From: Pogostemon cablin
Taxonomy: Eukaryota; Streptophyta; Magnoliopsida; Lamiales; Lamiaceae
Direction: 5' to 3'
Assembly: GCA_023678885.1 (NCBI GenBank)
Contig: CM042957.1
Span: 2,123,648-2,187,647 of the forward strand
DNA: 64,000 nucleotides
Under the pieces are notes generated by a model, which was given only the letters and a program-made list of their open reading frames with translations, was not told the DNA's origin and searched no databases. Numbering within the stretch: position 1 is the first letter of the stretch; every line of letters begins with the position of its first letter. The position numbers and the translations under genes are program-made. This document shows, one piece after another, positions 37,201 through 49,400 of this stretch.

Positions 37201-39612
37201 TCCAATTTGAAGGATTCAGATATGCATAGAAAATTCTGAATGTAGGAGAATTCGAAACCAAAAAGCTCCCAATAGTATCCTAACCTTGAGTTGTTTAGCA
37301 TCCAACCTCTCATACAAATGGGTATCATAGGACCGCCCAGCTGGTTTCTGTTGTTCTGATGAAACTGTTCCACATGGAAAAATTGTAAGGCTACTTCAAT
37401 AAATAAATAAAATTTACGCATAAATGTAACATTCAAAATGCATATTCTAAAAAATCAACAATAAAAATACAACCACCAGAACTTGATCCACTCAATCAGC
37501 TTTAGCTGTGTGTAATTGAGTCCAGCATTCTCAATGCTAGAGCTACTCAGACTAGCACGCCTTATCAAGCTTATTATGTTAACTATTTACCGCCAAATAT
37601 AATTATTCATATATATTAGTATTATAAAAAGAGAACGTATTGAGACTGAACAAGCCTTTTAAAATGAAATACATTGTCTTGAGAAAAAAAAAATTGCTGA
37701 AGGTACCAAACTATTTATATAAGTAATCAAATCAAGCTCCAGATCATAGACTCACCATCCAGTAGAGCTCAAGCTCAGCTTTGTTCAAGAGAAATCAAGC
37801 TTTTGATTTAAATCCAGTCAAGTTCAGCTCAAGCCTGATAATGAGTGACTTCACTAGGTCCACCTTATATTACACGCATCACTTCTTTCTACACAAAATC
37901 AACTACACATTCTAAATTTATGCGGACAATGGAAAGAGAGTAACTAATTTATTCATTCATTCAATCCAATTAAAGAAGAAGCTTATTTTCCTAAATGAGT
38001 CACTCTCATACTCCACGTTGTAATCCAAGTAACAACCAGTCTATCTTACTGGAAAACAGTTTAATTCCCTAAAAGGAGAAGGAAAGGAGAAAATTAATCT
38101 TCCAAGGGTTTTGGAAATTATATCCATGCTAGTAATTAACCTAGTGTATAATAGAAATGATGGGATTTCAACTTACGCTTTTTGACTACAGAGCTAGAAC
38201 TTAAAGGCAGGATTCTCTAAATCATCAACAAATCAATTGGCACTTTTAAAGAGTCCACCCTATAATACCATCAAATCTTTTTAGATTTAGGGAAACATTA
38301 ACATCAACAAGAAATGAGTTATTGTCAACATCCAATTATCTGTAGTTGTTACAATAGCATTACTTCCCAATTGCTTGCACATGCAAGCATACTTCCTCAA
38401 AGAGCCCCTTCGACAATACAGCCATCTATAAAATATTTGAAATGCCCCAGGCAATAAATATAATGACAAAAGAATTCCACCAATGAAACAATAAATTTGC
38501 TTCTCTTTTTATCTAACATCACCTTGACTGAAAAGGAATGTAGACAACAAGTTGTGGTGAATGAATAAAAAGCAGAAATAATGGAATTTGCATAGTAAAA
38601 TAAACCTAATTACAATGCCATCACAACCATTATCTCGTAAAGGCTGATCAGCACAACATATATTAGGTACATGGTATAACACTAGCATAACAAGCAAAAG
38701 AGTCAAATTACCATGCCAATATGTTAATTAAAGATAACTGACATCATCAACAAGTGGAGTATAAAATGAACAGGAGAAAGGTAGCAAGAAGTGTATACCA
38801 AATGGTGCACCAAATGCACCAGGTGGCAAAGGATCGAACTCCATCCCAAGAATGGGGCCATCCTCCCTCAGCGGTTCCCCTAACTGTGCCTCCACAAATT
38901 TAATTGCTCTCTGCTCTGATATAGCCAGAGGTGGTTCGTAAAATCTCCTCATTGATGGCAATTCTGTTGATATCCTTGGGACAGCAGTCCCAGCTTTATG
39001 AATTACTCTCTGTTGTTGATGTTGCTGCTGCTTCAAATCCGTATTCCCAAAAAGACTTAAACTAGAACCAGAGTCCTTTGCTACATCAGCATCGTTAACT
39101 ACTTTTTCGTATACAATCCCACCAGAGCCTCCTGCAATTGCCGATGATGACAAGGTGCTCTTTTTCGGCCGCTTCTCTGTGGGGGGTTTTCGGTCTTTAA
39201 GCCTTCTGTGGCAGAACCACATTTGCAGTTGACGATCGGTGAGGCCTAATTTAACAGAAAGCTCTGCTCGTAATGCTTCCGAAGGATATGACTCCACTAG
39301 ACACAAAAATTACAAGGCCATTCAACTTTCCATCAATTTAAGATTAAAAAATAGCATGAATGATAGATAAGCACAAAAAAGAAATTAAAAGAATAAATTT
39401 TCTAGAGATATAACCAAAATGAACTCACTTGCATAAGTTTTTTCAAGAACTTCCAACTGAGAAGGAGTCTTCATTTTGCGCTTCACCTTGGTCTCTCCTT
39501 CAGGGAAGTTCTTCTTCTCCGTCTCAACGCTATCCCCACCACCACCACCACCTCCTCCTCCTCCTCCTCCTTCTCCTCCACTACCACTTCCACCGCCGCC
39601 ATCAACATCCAT
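28296..39612 (-). CDS. RLT: RINGLET-type homeobox-DDT-WHIM chromatin remodelling subunit, 18 exons
   Basis: Plant partner of ISWI remodelers (CHR11/CHR17), nuclear, restraining the vegetative-to-floral change (family knowledge). Exons: 39612-39429, 39296-38799, 37364-37285, 36574-36161, 35843-35754, 35638-35474, 35218-34996, 34779-34679, 34122-34036, 33941-33807, 33732-33577, 32947-32738, 32661-31966, 31887-31330, 30767-30159, 30071-29967, 29605-29342, 29117-28296. The frame is continuous over 1,798 codons. Domains: glycine tract (5-26), homeodomain (~43-103, with LQMWFCHRRLKDRK), charged coiled coil (~390-520, REEQMRKEMERQDRERR), DDT domain (~573-632), HB1/HARE-HTH region (~740-830, TPGTVKFAAFHILSLEG), WHIM motifs (~985-1030 and ~1145-1215, with YVYRSLPLGQDRRRNRYW), and a basic RGRGRPRG then acidic C-tail. 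Intron 11 has a GC donor; the other introns read are GT-AG. RLT1 versus RLT2 is not settled; RLT2 seems closer. Confidence 0.93.
29641..29654 (-). other. 14-nt C tract (sense strand) in RLT intron 16
   Basis: The plus strand has 14 consecutive G; the RLT transcript therefore has C14 about 36-49 nt upstream of the exon 17 acceptor, in the branch point/polypyrimidine area. Homopolymer length may be uncertain. Confidence 0.8.
32948..33576 (-). other. GC-AG intron of RLT (intron 11)
   Basis: Exon 11 ends ...GATGAGAATGAG and the next bases are GCATGA. The first in-frame stop follows at once (GAG GCA TGA), and no GT donor nearby preserves the frame. Exon 12 begins after a good acceptor (AAGTGCAG) and continues the family sequence (GDNGAVTILN). 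The simplest reading is a GC-AG intron, a known minority class handled by the major spliceosome. Confidence 0.75.
33480..33499. repeat. Perfect 20 bp palindrome in RLT intron 11
   Basis: CACACATATG followed by its exact inverse complement. A related TGCATATGCA palindrome lies about 45 bp upstream. No function is known. Confidence 0.9.
35997..36070. repeat. Perfect 2 x 37 bp tandem repeat in RLT intron 4
   Basis: Units 35997-36033 and 36034-36070 are identical (ATTGTATCTTCACTACTG ... ACAGTTTGTC). The identity suggests a very recent duplication. Confidence 0.9.
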
Positions 39613-40622
39613 TTCACTACAAAATCTCAAAAAGCAAACTCCCACCTTCTTCAACACAAATACAAATTAAATAACCCAACCAAATTTAGAGCTGAACAAG
39701 ATCAGCAACTCGGGAATCATCCTCCATTGAAAATTTCCGAAACCCTCTTCCAAAAAAAATCTAGGGCTTGCAAAAATAAAAAATTATCCAGAAATGGGAC
39801 AGTTGTTTCTCTGTCTAGAAACCAAAAAAATAAAACAAAACGAATAAAAAGAAGATTGTGGAAAACCCAATTGCAATTGTTTCTCTCTCTAGATAACCTA
39901 TTGATTATTAGTACAGAGATGTGCGGTGAAGATTTGGAGAATACCGATAATAAAATACAATTAATACTGCTGCTACACTCAAAAACAAAAACAATACAAA
40001 TACCACTACTACTAGGAATAGAAGAATAATTATTACTCGTATTAAAGTGGTGATTTTCTTGTTCGCTTTGGACGTGGTGTGAAGATAAAGGAACGAAAAG
40101 AGTACAAGTACAGAATTCAAAGAGAAAAATACACCTGAGATAATTAACCCATAAACCCGAAACCAAAACAATAATTTCTTTTCTCTTTCTAATCCCACCC
40201 ATCACTTCTTTCTTTCTTTTTTTTTTTCTCTCTCTTTATTTCTGTTTGTTTTTTGTTGAAATTTTGAGTATTTTGTGATTTATCGAATGTGATGCTGTAA
40301 AAAAAAAAGAAAAGAATTCTCTGTGTAGAGAGAGAGGGACAGATAGAGAGAGACCGCAATAAAGAATGTGGAATAAATAGTGGAAGTCAGAGAGAGTTGA
40401 GTTTTGTTTTAGGCTTTGAAAATTTGGAAGCTTTGATTCAAGAATGAATTTTTTTATTTGTGGTTTGGGGCTCTCTCTCTCTCTCTCTCTCTCTACATTC
40501 TTGAATCTTGATCCGCGTTGCCAGTTGTTTTGTGAGGCGATCGGGTCGGGTCGACAGTTTGTAGTTTGGGCGATAATAATTATGAAAGACACGCGGTTTT
40601 CCGAGTGTGATAACACGCGCAA
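39613..40622 (-). promoter_or_regulatory. RLT 5' leader and promoter region
   Basis: Upstream of the RLT start lies a long leader-like stretch with GA/CT repeats (CTCTCT at about 40471-40494 and GAGAGA at 40326-40352). The frame directly upstream of the annotated ATG (39613-39657) is open but lacks family conservation, so the start at 39612 (MDVDGGG) is preferred. A 13-codon upstream ORF (39727-39686) starts in the probable leader. A 5' UTR intron is possible but not demonstrable. Confidence 0.5.
39686..39727 (-). other. Upstream ORF in RLT leader (13 codons)
   Basis: ATGGAGGATGATTCC... encodes MEDDSRVADLVQL and stops 73 nt before the RLT start. If transcribed and unspliced it could reduce translation of RLT. 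No conservation evidence is available here. Confidence 0.4.
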
Positions 40623-41387
40623 TGTACTAGTACTTATAAGTTGAATAGGAGTACCCTCACGCGCTTCTTGAATCGGTAAAATATTTTGATTCGAATTTAC
40701 TTTTTACCTACACATTATCAGCTGTCAAAAGAGCTGTATCACCTAATTAATTTCCATATCCGAAGAAATACCAACTCATCTACAAATTAATACTCTCATC
40801 AGTTACTGGGATTTTCTTTAATTCTTTTATTTTAATTTCTTTATAAGAAGAAATATGTAAAAATAGATGGATTACACGATGGATCAATTCAAATTATATG
40901 GCATATTTATTCAAGAGTTGTTCTTTTCTATTAATTGATTCTTTTTGACTAAGTATTAACAGTGAGTATATATATCACATCATGAGTGTTATACTATAAC
41001 TTTTTATAATAAGTCAGCTACTAAACTCTTTATTAGTACTTGTTAATTTTGCCATAAATGTTGTGAGAAGCGTTTGTGTGTGTATATGTGGAGAATTAAT
41101 TTAAGGGTATGTTAATGTCATGCTTTGGATTTTGAAATAGAATAAAGATCAATTCTAATGTATACATACACATATATATTAATAAATAAAATTTTATATA
41201 TTTTATTAGTAAAATTTTAAAAAATTTCTTTTAGATTTTTAATAATAAAGATATAAAAAATTACTATATATTTATTATGAAACACATATTATATCATTGA
41301 ATCATTAGTATAACTAAATACTTAAACACTCCACGCCCACTATCTATAGATTTTTAATACATCCTCTCCAATTAATATAATTAATTA
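40623..41387. other. Intergenic DNA, no gene seen
   Basis: AT-rich sequence upstream of RLT with no recognisable feature. Confidence 0.45.
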
Positions 41388-41649
41388 CTCCCTCCCCATT
41401 AAAGTTGTAACAATTTTTTTGGAACGGAGATTAAGGAATATGATATTTTAATGTAAAGTCAAGTGAGATAAATAATATTTAATGTGTAGTGAGTAGGTGT
41501 ATTAGTGGTGTGTGTAAAGTATGTGTGGACCCTATGTGTATACATTAATATTTGTTGTGTGGGTCCATATGCTTAAAAAAGAAATGTAACAATTTCTGTG
41601 GGACAACCCAAAAAAAGAAAATGTCACAACTTCTGTGGGACGGAGGGAG
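41388..41649 (+). mobile_element. Stowaway-type MITE
   Basis: 262 bp from CTCCCTCCCCATTAAAGTTG to CTTCTGTGGGACGGAGGGAG, TA-bordered. It carries the family core GGAGATTAAGGAATATGATA and GTAGTGAGTAGGTGTATTAG, and is the same family as 12809-13071. Confidence 0.85.
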
Positions 41650-41714
41650 TATTACATTCACTCTTACCAATAACTATAAAGTTAAAATCACTATTAATAA
41701 ACTCAAAACATATT

Positions 41715-41990
41715 ACAAGAGAAACTCTCTTGTTAGACGGGTGTGAAACGAATCGACTCATCACTAAAGTATGCTTATTATATAAATAAGATATGCTTAT
41801 TTGCAATTAAAATATGTTAATAATAAATCAAATTATAACATATTAAAATCATACTTTAATAGATAATTTAGCATATTTTATAAAATATAATTTCACAACC
41901 ATTAAACATACTTTATCTAAATAATGAACATAATTTAACACGTCTCACAAACCATCTCACATAAATAATGTTTCACAAGAGAATTTGTCT
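41715..41990. mobile_element. Intact ~275 bp inverted-repeat MITE
   Basis: The left end ACAAGAGAAACTCTCTTGTT is mirrored by the right end, whose inverse complement contains ATTCTCTTGTGAAACATTAT and TGTGAGACG. It is the uninterrupted relative of the split element at 16143-16917. The exact target duplication is uncertain. Confidence 0.65.
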
Positions 41991-42895
41991 ACAAAGTAAT
42001 TAAATTCTCAAAATCCATACAAAACCAGCTAAAAAAAGTGTAATTTTAATTGTATACGTGAGTTATAGTGATTTTTGATGACATGACAAAATTAAAGTTG
42101 GTTTCTCATAATTAACAGATTAAATTAAAGTTACGTCTTGAAATTGTATAAAGATTAAAACATGATCTACAAGTATTCCCTGAAATTGTCATTTGAATAA
42201 TCTTTTCCGTTTTGTCACTCTGGTATACGATTAAATTAAATTGGGAAAGCGATACGTGATATCATTCATTAAGTAGATCCATTATAAATACTATTTAAAA
42301 TTTAGTAGAATATGAGCAACAACACTTCGTGTGAGAAGTTTTAATTTTTAATTATCAATTTTATTAAAGATACAACCACTTTTTATCAGTAGTTTAGGAG
42401 AGTTTGGTGTGACGATATGTTTGGTCGTAGAACATCGGTGTAATGTAACCTAAGATTAAGTGGAATGATAATGTAATGAGCGTGATGTTACATTCCGTAG
42501 GCATGCACACTGTCTGCCATTTCTTGCATCAAATAATGGAGACAGCCAGTCTTCTTCTTAATTTCTATTTGGTGCATTCCTAATTTCTTTTTTGTTTACT
42601 CATGCATATTGTAAGAAAATTATCCCTTTTTATAATGATGATCCAATTTTATTAATTTAGTTATGCTTGGACGTAAAGTATGCTTTGTTGTAAGATTAAC
42701 TTTCTAATAATACATCATTATTATAATTTTTTATTAGCAATTAGAAAATAGAGCTTATAATATAAATTGGAACAAGTTTTGCGCCGAATTAGCCTACGGT
42801 ATGACAATCATCACTTTACATCATTTTAAACCAAATTGTTATTTTTTTTCTTTTTCTTTTTTTTCCTTTTTATGGTTTTTCCCTTTAAATTCTGT
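41991..42895. other. Intergenic DNA, no gene seen
   Basis: AT-rich; no recognisable features beyond short T-rich runs. Confidence 0.45.
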
Positions 42896-43640
42896 ATCTG
42901 AAGGTTTTAACGAGGTGAACGGGGATTTTTCTTCATCCTCTTTCTTTGTTCTAGCCTTCTAGGCTTCTCTTTCTTGAAAAAAATATTTATAAGCCTACTC
43001 ATTAAGCACCATGATCCAATTGTATGTGGGTAAGCAGTTAAGATTTACGGTCCAATTAAATAGCGACACGTAGATTTTCTGGATTAAATATTAATTATTA
43101 ATTTATTTTGGAATTTAAATAAATTAATTCCTAAAAATAGATTAATAAATAATTGATAATTAATTTAAGCCCAACAAATTAAATGAGACTTAAATTAAAT
43201 GAGGTCTGACCCAAGTCAAGTAAGCCCAAATTAAATGAGGCCTGACCCAAGTCAAGTCAGTCCAAGTCAAATGAGACCTGACTTAAGTCAAACAAGCTCA
43301 TACAAATTAAATCAGGCCCAAATAAAATAGGCCTGATTACAGCCCAAACAAGTGGAGGCCCAAGCAAGCAAGCACGTTTAATCCAAACAAAGGCTCGACG
43401 CCGCCTCTGGATAAACGTTACAAAGCCCCAAACCCGAGTGCGGACAAGCTTCAACTGAAGATCCGACTCAACATACAAAGTTAGCGCAGTCAACACAGTC
43501 AGCGCGGTCAACACAACAAGTCAAAGTCCAAATTGGTTCGAGAGAAGAATCATAGGATAGATAGAGATTGTTTCCTAAATTGTCAAGTTCAATCCTTCTG
43601 GATTATCTTTGTAATTATTTTGTATTTATTTTATTAAAAA
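42896..43640. repeat. Unclassified GC-richer repeat, possibly an LTR or element fragment
   Basis: Higher GC than its surroundings. From 43180 to about 43330 a ~36-57 bp module (AAATTAAATGAG, then CCTGACCCAAGTCAAGT) recurs three to four times with variation. The right part ends with TTGTCAAGTTCAATCC...TCTTTGTAATTATTTTG, resembling the R/U5 region of plant LTRs. No second copy, polypurine tract or primer site was found, so the class is open. Confidence 0.35.
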
Positions 43641-43985
43641 TAAAAAATTTGTTGTTACAATGTGTCATAATTAGAAAATGATAGTTTTTCAATTAAGCAC
43701 TTATTTAAAAATTAATAATTGTCATTTTATTTTTTATTTTAATTATGAAGAAAAAAAATACAAATTCAAACTGCTAAATTTTAGGTACATTATCTAAAAC
43801 AAAAAGCCATGATTAATATTTTATTTATCATGTAAACGAAACTCCATATTTTAAATTAATTCCACAATAGTAAATAGCATTTTGGTGAAAGATCGAATTT
43901 AAATGGTAAAACGTGCTGGAATTACTGCATTTGCATCAATCTATCTAAAGATATGGAGTATTCATGAACAACAATATAAAAAATA

Positions 43986-44609
43986 TTACCGGCGTGAAAG
44001 AGGAAACCCTACCCCATGCCTTGTGGTGGGAAAGAGAATAAACAACAGGCTACACACCACCCCCACCGCCACCGGCACCGCTGTCAGAATTTCCCGATTT
44101 TCCTCCGACGGCGAAGGATAGAAACAGCTGATCACATTCTTATCGAACATCGCCACCGCCGCGAAAGCCATGACGGACAACACCGCGTGAAAGAAATCCA
44201 CAATTCTCAGGCGATAATTCACGGCCTCCTCCGCCGCGAGGGTGGTGGACCGGTCGATCACCCACAGACCTCTCACGGTGGCGAACCCGTATCTCACCTT
44301 CCCCCTTTCGTCCCTGAAACTATCGGTGAAGCTCAGCAGGAAGCACGAGATGGCGCAGAACCCTAGCACGGCGACGGTGGCGGTGCGGCTGACGACGGAC
44401 ACGCATTTGCCTTCATGGGAGATGATCGGCGATAGGAACTGAAACGCCATGACGGAGCCGGTGGGGAGGAGATTGGAGAGGTGGGCGCTTCCCTTGAACG
44501 CCTTCCGAACGACCTTCTGCGCCGCCGTCTTCGGTGGCTTCGCCGCCGCGGTCAGAAGAGGCAATTCAAGGTTTTCTTCGGTTGATTCATTGTTTCTTGA
44601 TCCTTCCAT
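43986..44609 (-). CDS. DMP: DMP (DUF679) family membrane protein
   Basis: Single-exon protein of 207 aa, the usual DMP size. DMPs are small plant-specific four-helix membrane proteins of the ER, tonoplast or plasma membrane; members act in senescence-linked membrane remodelling and, for DMP8/9, in gamete fusion. Landmarks: a hydrophilic N-terminus (1-40), the family signature LSNLLPTGSVMAFQFLSP (about 46-63, first helix), a second helix before SFTDSFRDERGKVRYGFAT (the conserved FTDS...YG motif), a third from RIVDFFHAVLSVMAF, and a fourth from AVPVAVGVVCSLLFILFP, ending PTTRHGVGFP. The start ATG at 44609 is followed directly by MEGSRNNESTEEN. The coding region is much more GC-rich than its flanks, as is common for intronless plant genes. 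Assignment to a specific DMP number is not possible from sequence memory. Confidence 0.93.
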   Translation of the reverse strand: MEGSRNNESTEENLELPLLTAAAKPPKTAAQKVVRKAFKGSAHLSNLLPTGSVMAFQFLSPIISHEGKCVSVVSRTATVAVLGFCAISCFLLSFTDSFRDERGKVRYGFATVRGLWVIDRSTTLAAEEAVNYRLRIVDFFHAVLSVMAFAAVAMFDKNVISCFYPSPSEENREILTAVPVAVGVVCSLLFILFPTTRHGVGFPLSRR

Positions 44610-44913
44610 TTTTTGGGATTTCCTTAATGTTTCATTTAATTAACCCTGGTTTTGGAAGAATTAATTAAAATGTTTTAATGAAAGGGAATGGGTTTCTTTT
44701 AATGGGTTTTAATTAGGTTTGATGTTATATATACACACACATGTTATAAGGTTGTTCCTAAAGATGTTGTGAGCCATTAATGAATTACAGGATGGACGAA
44801 ATTTGCAGAGTTATCATTTTTATTTTTATTTTATAAATTCTAAGTTAATTATGATTTTACAATTCACTGATCGTATACGATAAAAAAATAATAATAATAA
44901 ACGAATGTGAAAT
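44610..44913. other. DMP upstream region
   Basis: No gene. It presumably contains the DMP promoter; a TATATATACAC word lies near 44728. Confidence 0.35.
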
Positions 44914-45159
44914 ATTGCACCCATCTTTATAGCACGAAGATTAAAAAAGTGATAACTTTTAGGGGTATTAGGATATTTTTTTATAATAAATCGTAAACGA
45001 TAAATTATGTTAGGTGTGTTAGGTATATGTGATTTTTTTTTTGTAAATAAAGTGTATGAGGAGGGTGATTGTGTTTGACTTTTTGCTTTTTTAAAAGGTG
45101 CAAACTTTTGTGGGACAATTCAAAATGAAAAGCGTGTCATCTGAAATGAGACGATGGAG
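44914..45159. mobile_element. MITE related to the copy at 61265-61517
   Basis: It shares an ordered series of words with the 61 kb copy: GCAC, CACGAAGATTAA / GCATGAAGATTAA, GTGATAACTTTTAGGGGTA, AAAGTGTATG, GACTTTTTGCTTTTTT, GCAAACTTTTGTGGGACAA and TCTGAA.TGAGACG. The left terminus is eroded here, while the right end still reads GAGACGATGGAG before TA. Confidence 0.7.
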
Positions 45160-46392
45160 TAATCAATTGATATATGATGAAGATTGAAGAGAAGAGTAAT
45201 ATTTAAAACCTCCACTTATATTTATTAGTTACAATTTAATTTGAAAAGAAAATAGTTAGAAATAAACACATTATAAGCATGCAAGAAAACAATTGTGTAC
45301 ATAGATGATTAGATTTAAGATTCGTTAGAACATGCACTTCTAGTCGTTTTCGCTAGATAGTGTTACAGAAGTAATCAATTGAATATATAATGTGTGTATA
45401 TATTATTTTTACTTTTATTATATATAGAGATTTGGATAACCATGATATGCCTATTTGAATATCAATCCCATTTGGTTAAGCCTGGTATAAATAGTTCAAT
45501 TCCTAAAATTAAAGTCCACAAAGATTTGATGACCCACGATAGCCTATAAATGTTCTAAATCAGTTTATTGTGTGGCCAACTAGTAGTTGACTTTTAATGG
45601 AACATATTATTAATTAATTATACCCCATGATTTTTTTTTATTATTATTTTTTGGTTGGGTGGGTGGGGATAACAGGGATATTACTCCTTTTGGTGTGACA
45701 ATATTTTTTTTAAAAATATTTTTGTGTGTTTTAATCATAATAATATGAATAATAGTGTGGAATTTTATTAAAATAAAATGTGACATTTTGTTGTTTTATA
45801 ATACAATGATACATACGCCAGGAGAGTATCACACGAAATCTTTTGAGCAATTTTCATACATTATCTTTTATGTCATACGCTATATAAATGATTAACTTTT
45901 CCTTTTTAGGTATAGTTTCCCTTTCTATTTTATCTATCATCACCACATGTGATATAGAATACACATCCAAATTAAGCTTTAATCTAAGGATTAAGCAAGA
46001 AATCCCTATATGAATCGGTTCGGATCTTCAATTACATTTGGTGTTACATCTCCTGTTACAAGTCGTTGGATGATTTATATAGACTTCAGTTATCTAATAA
46101 AATCAGTGTGGTATACGAGATGATGTACCAAAAGAATTCGAATTGAAAAATTACATATTATAGTTAGTTAGTAATAAATTAATCAGTTAACTGTTTTCTA
46201 ACCCTCACATTTCACTTGTCCATTTCCATTCCACCTGTCATGGATGATCTAATTATAATAATATTAATTTAATTTCGTGATCATGTTTCTATAAACTCAA
46301 TAATTGACTTTTAAAAAAATTGGTTGTGCCTAACATAATTAACCACGTCACTAGCTGGCAACTTTTATAAAGCAAAAACAAGTTTCTAGCAG
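45160..46392. other. Intergenic DNA, no gene seen
   Basis: AT-rich without recognisable features. Confidence 0.45.

Positions 46393-46469
<77 letters not shown>
46393..46469. repeat. (AAT)n microsatellite
   Basis: About 25 AAT triplets. Confidence 0.95.
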
Positions 46470-49400
46470 TACGCCATTTAATACAATCTATTTCAAGTGG
46501 AATCAACTTATTCTTTTACCCCTCGAAATTATGAACTATTACTATTATTCAAAGACTTGTGATATAAATAAATAAAGTAATAGATTATCTTCTAAAAATA
46601 ATAGTTTCTTATTGAATTCCACACTAAATAATTGTATATCATCAATTTTTAAAAAATTAAATTTCACCGAAAAACGATTGACACGTGCGCAAAAACTAAA
46701 AGAATGAATAGGGGGTGTCTCATTGTTGTATGGTAATTGGGCCTTCATTGATTGGTTTGTGGGTTAAAATTTGTACGCATCTTTATTAGGCACAGTGAAT
46801 GGGAGTAGGTGGACTTTGTCAAATTTCGAGACTTTTTAAGATCATCTCATATCCATAATATCAAGTGAGTTCTTAATCCGCTTATTTATACTTATTTTGT
46901 TGGTTAAATATCTTTATCACCTGAATTTTTTGATTATATATATTTTTTATATCATAAGATCAAGAAAATAATTATATTGCTCCCGATTTAAATCAAGTCA
47001 TATTTAAATCGATTATATATAAAAACGTTCTAAAGGAAGTTATGTTCTTGATGTTTTTTGGACTTAATAAATGTAATTAAATACGGATGTGAAGTACGGA
47101 ACAGTGTTATTAATTAGAGTTTTGAAAAAAATATACCCATTGTATTATTTCTATCTTACAAATTTCTAATTTAGTGTTTCATTTTATTTTTTATGTTTTT
47201 TATTTTTGATAAATAATCTCACATAAAAAATTAATAGTATCTTTATGAGACACATATACAATACTAATATAATTATACATTAAATATTACTCCATATTTT
47301 TTAACACATTACAATTAAAATATTATATTTTTTAATTTTCACGCATAAAGCTTATATAATATACACACTCCCTTTGCATTTTATGGCAAATTTTCTGGTG
47401 TACCCACTTTAAAAAATTTATATATTAATGAATAAAAATTTAATACTTTATTAGTAAATATTTTATTAGTTTTTTTAATGAAAAATTAGATTTGAAAATC
47501 TATACATACTATTATAATTAAAAAAATATATATACATTGTTGAACAAAAATTAAATACTTCCCCGTCCCAAAATTTTTGCACAATTCCTTTGTAATTTAC
47601 AAAAAAGTGCGCAAAAATTTTCGGGCCGTAAGGAGTACATATATAACTGCACTGACATCGACATTCAATTTTATTTAATAAAACGTGACTATTTATATAG
47701 TTATATTATCTTTTTCCATTTTCTTGGAAGGAAGTTTCATTTATTTATACTCCCTCACTAAACTTTTCACTTTTTAGGAAAATTATAAAGTTTAGCTAGA
47801 GTATTATACTACGAGCATAAATATATCTCCTTCTTCACACATTTCTTCGTAATTTTTTTTTTATATTTGGACATGCCCATTAATTAATACGTGTTGATCA
47901 TGTATTTTTATTAATTTTAATTTTAAATTTATTTTGAAAGCTTATTGGATTTAATCTCTAACTTCGAGGATGAGTATCGCGGTACCTGCGTATAATATAA
48001 TTTGATGTACTCTTATTTAGACAAACAACACGTAAAAATAAATAAATAAATAAATAAAGAATGATATCTAAATAAATAAATAAAATACAAAAGAAAATAA
48101 TGGATTTTCAATAAATATAGATATGCTGATGTGGATAACAAAATATGGGTTTATCCATGAGATTTAATTACTTTCTAGTCCTTTTAATTAGAGATACTTT
48201 CTAGTCCTTTTACTTTCAATTAATTCGGCCTCATTACACCATCGAGATGTTTATAAAAAAATTAATCTGACATCATATATTAATGCAGATACTATTACCA
48301 TTAAATCTACACACAATTAAAGCAACAATCAATCATCTTCATTTGCCCTTATAATATGTTTCAATAAAAATGAATTAAACTCACATCTTATATTAAAAAC
48401 ATTATAAATTCTATTAAACTACTATTAAGTACCCTTATAATATGTTTCAATAAAAATGAATTAAACTCCAATATTGATGTATTTGAGTGATTGACGGTAT
48501 CATGTAATGTATCTTTTCAAATAATTTAGAATTGATTATTGGAGGGTTAGGCCCTTCAATTGACTGCAACATCATTTCAAATATTAAAACTTTGGTCTTC
48601 TTTTATATAGTCAAATGTCTCATTTATTTTATGTCTATACATTCAAAATTGTAGTGATTAATTTCTTTTGTACAATATGACTAATTTGGGGATGCCATAA
48701 TTTATCATCCATTAATAGAAATTACATTTTAAGTCGAGATTTGTGCTCTATACGGATTTAGCCCACAATAATTGATCACATGCGCCTATTTTAAAATCTG
48801 AGACATTCAAAATTTTAACCCTAGTATCTTTCTAATTTTAAGTAATTAATATAGTTCCCCATCTATTATTATGATGCTATAGAGATACAATTCAGAAAAT
48901 TAGATAAAGATATAAAAAATAATTATATAATGCACAAACACTTTGAATTATGACGAATTATTATTATTATTTTTTTAACTTTTAATTTTGATGAAACTAT
49001 AAACATTATTAGTATGAAAGTGAGCAGGCTGTGTGCGTACATAACAGAATTGCGTATGCCGGGCCCAGTCCCAGACTCCCACCACCGCTTGCTTGTGATG
49101 TGATGTCTACAGAATTAGAATTAAATTTATAAGTATTTTTTAATTAAATGGAGTAATAAATTTTGAATTAAATACAAAACATTGTAGTTAATTTTTTATT
49201 TTATACATACAAAGTGTCTACATGAATTTAAATATTTAACTTTTCAATAAATATTATCAGTTTTATTAAATAATATTATTATATTTTTAATACAAATTGT
49301 TTCTTAAATAAATCTTATGCTTGTATTTTTTTTATTAATTAAAATTATTTTTATTAAAATATTATCACTCCTTATCCCGCGTAAATCTTTTGTTTGAAGG

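Noticed and set aside
39613..39657. RLT start extended upstream (MLKKVGVCFL...)
   Set aside because: Family members start close to an acidic/Gly-rich stretch as in MDVDGGG at 39612; the extra residues are hydrophobic leader sequence without support.
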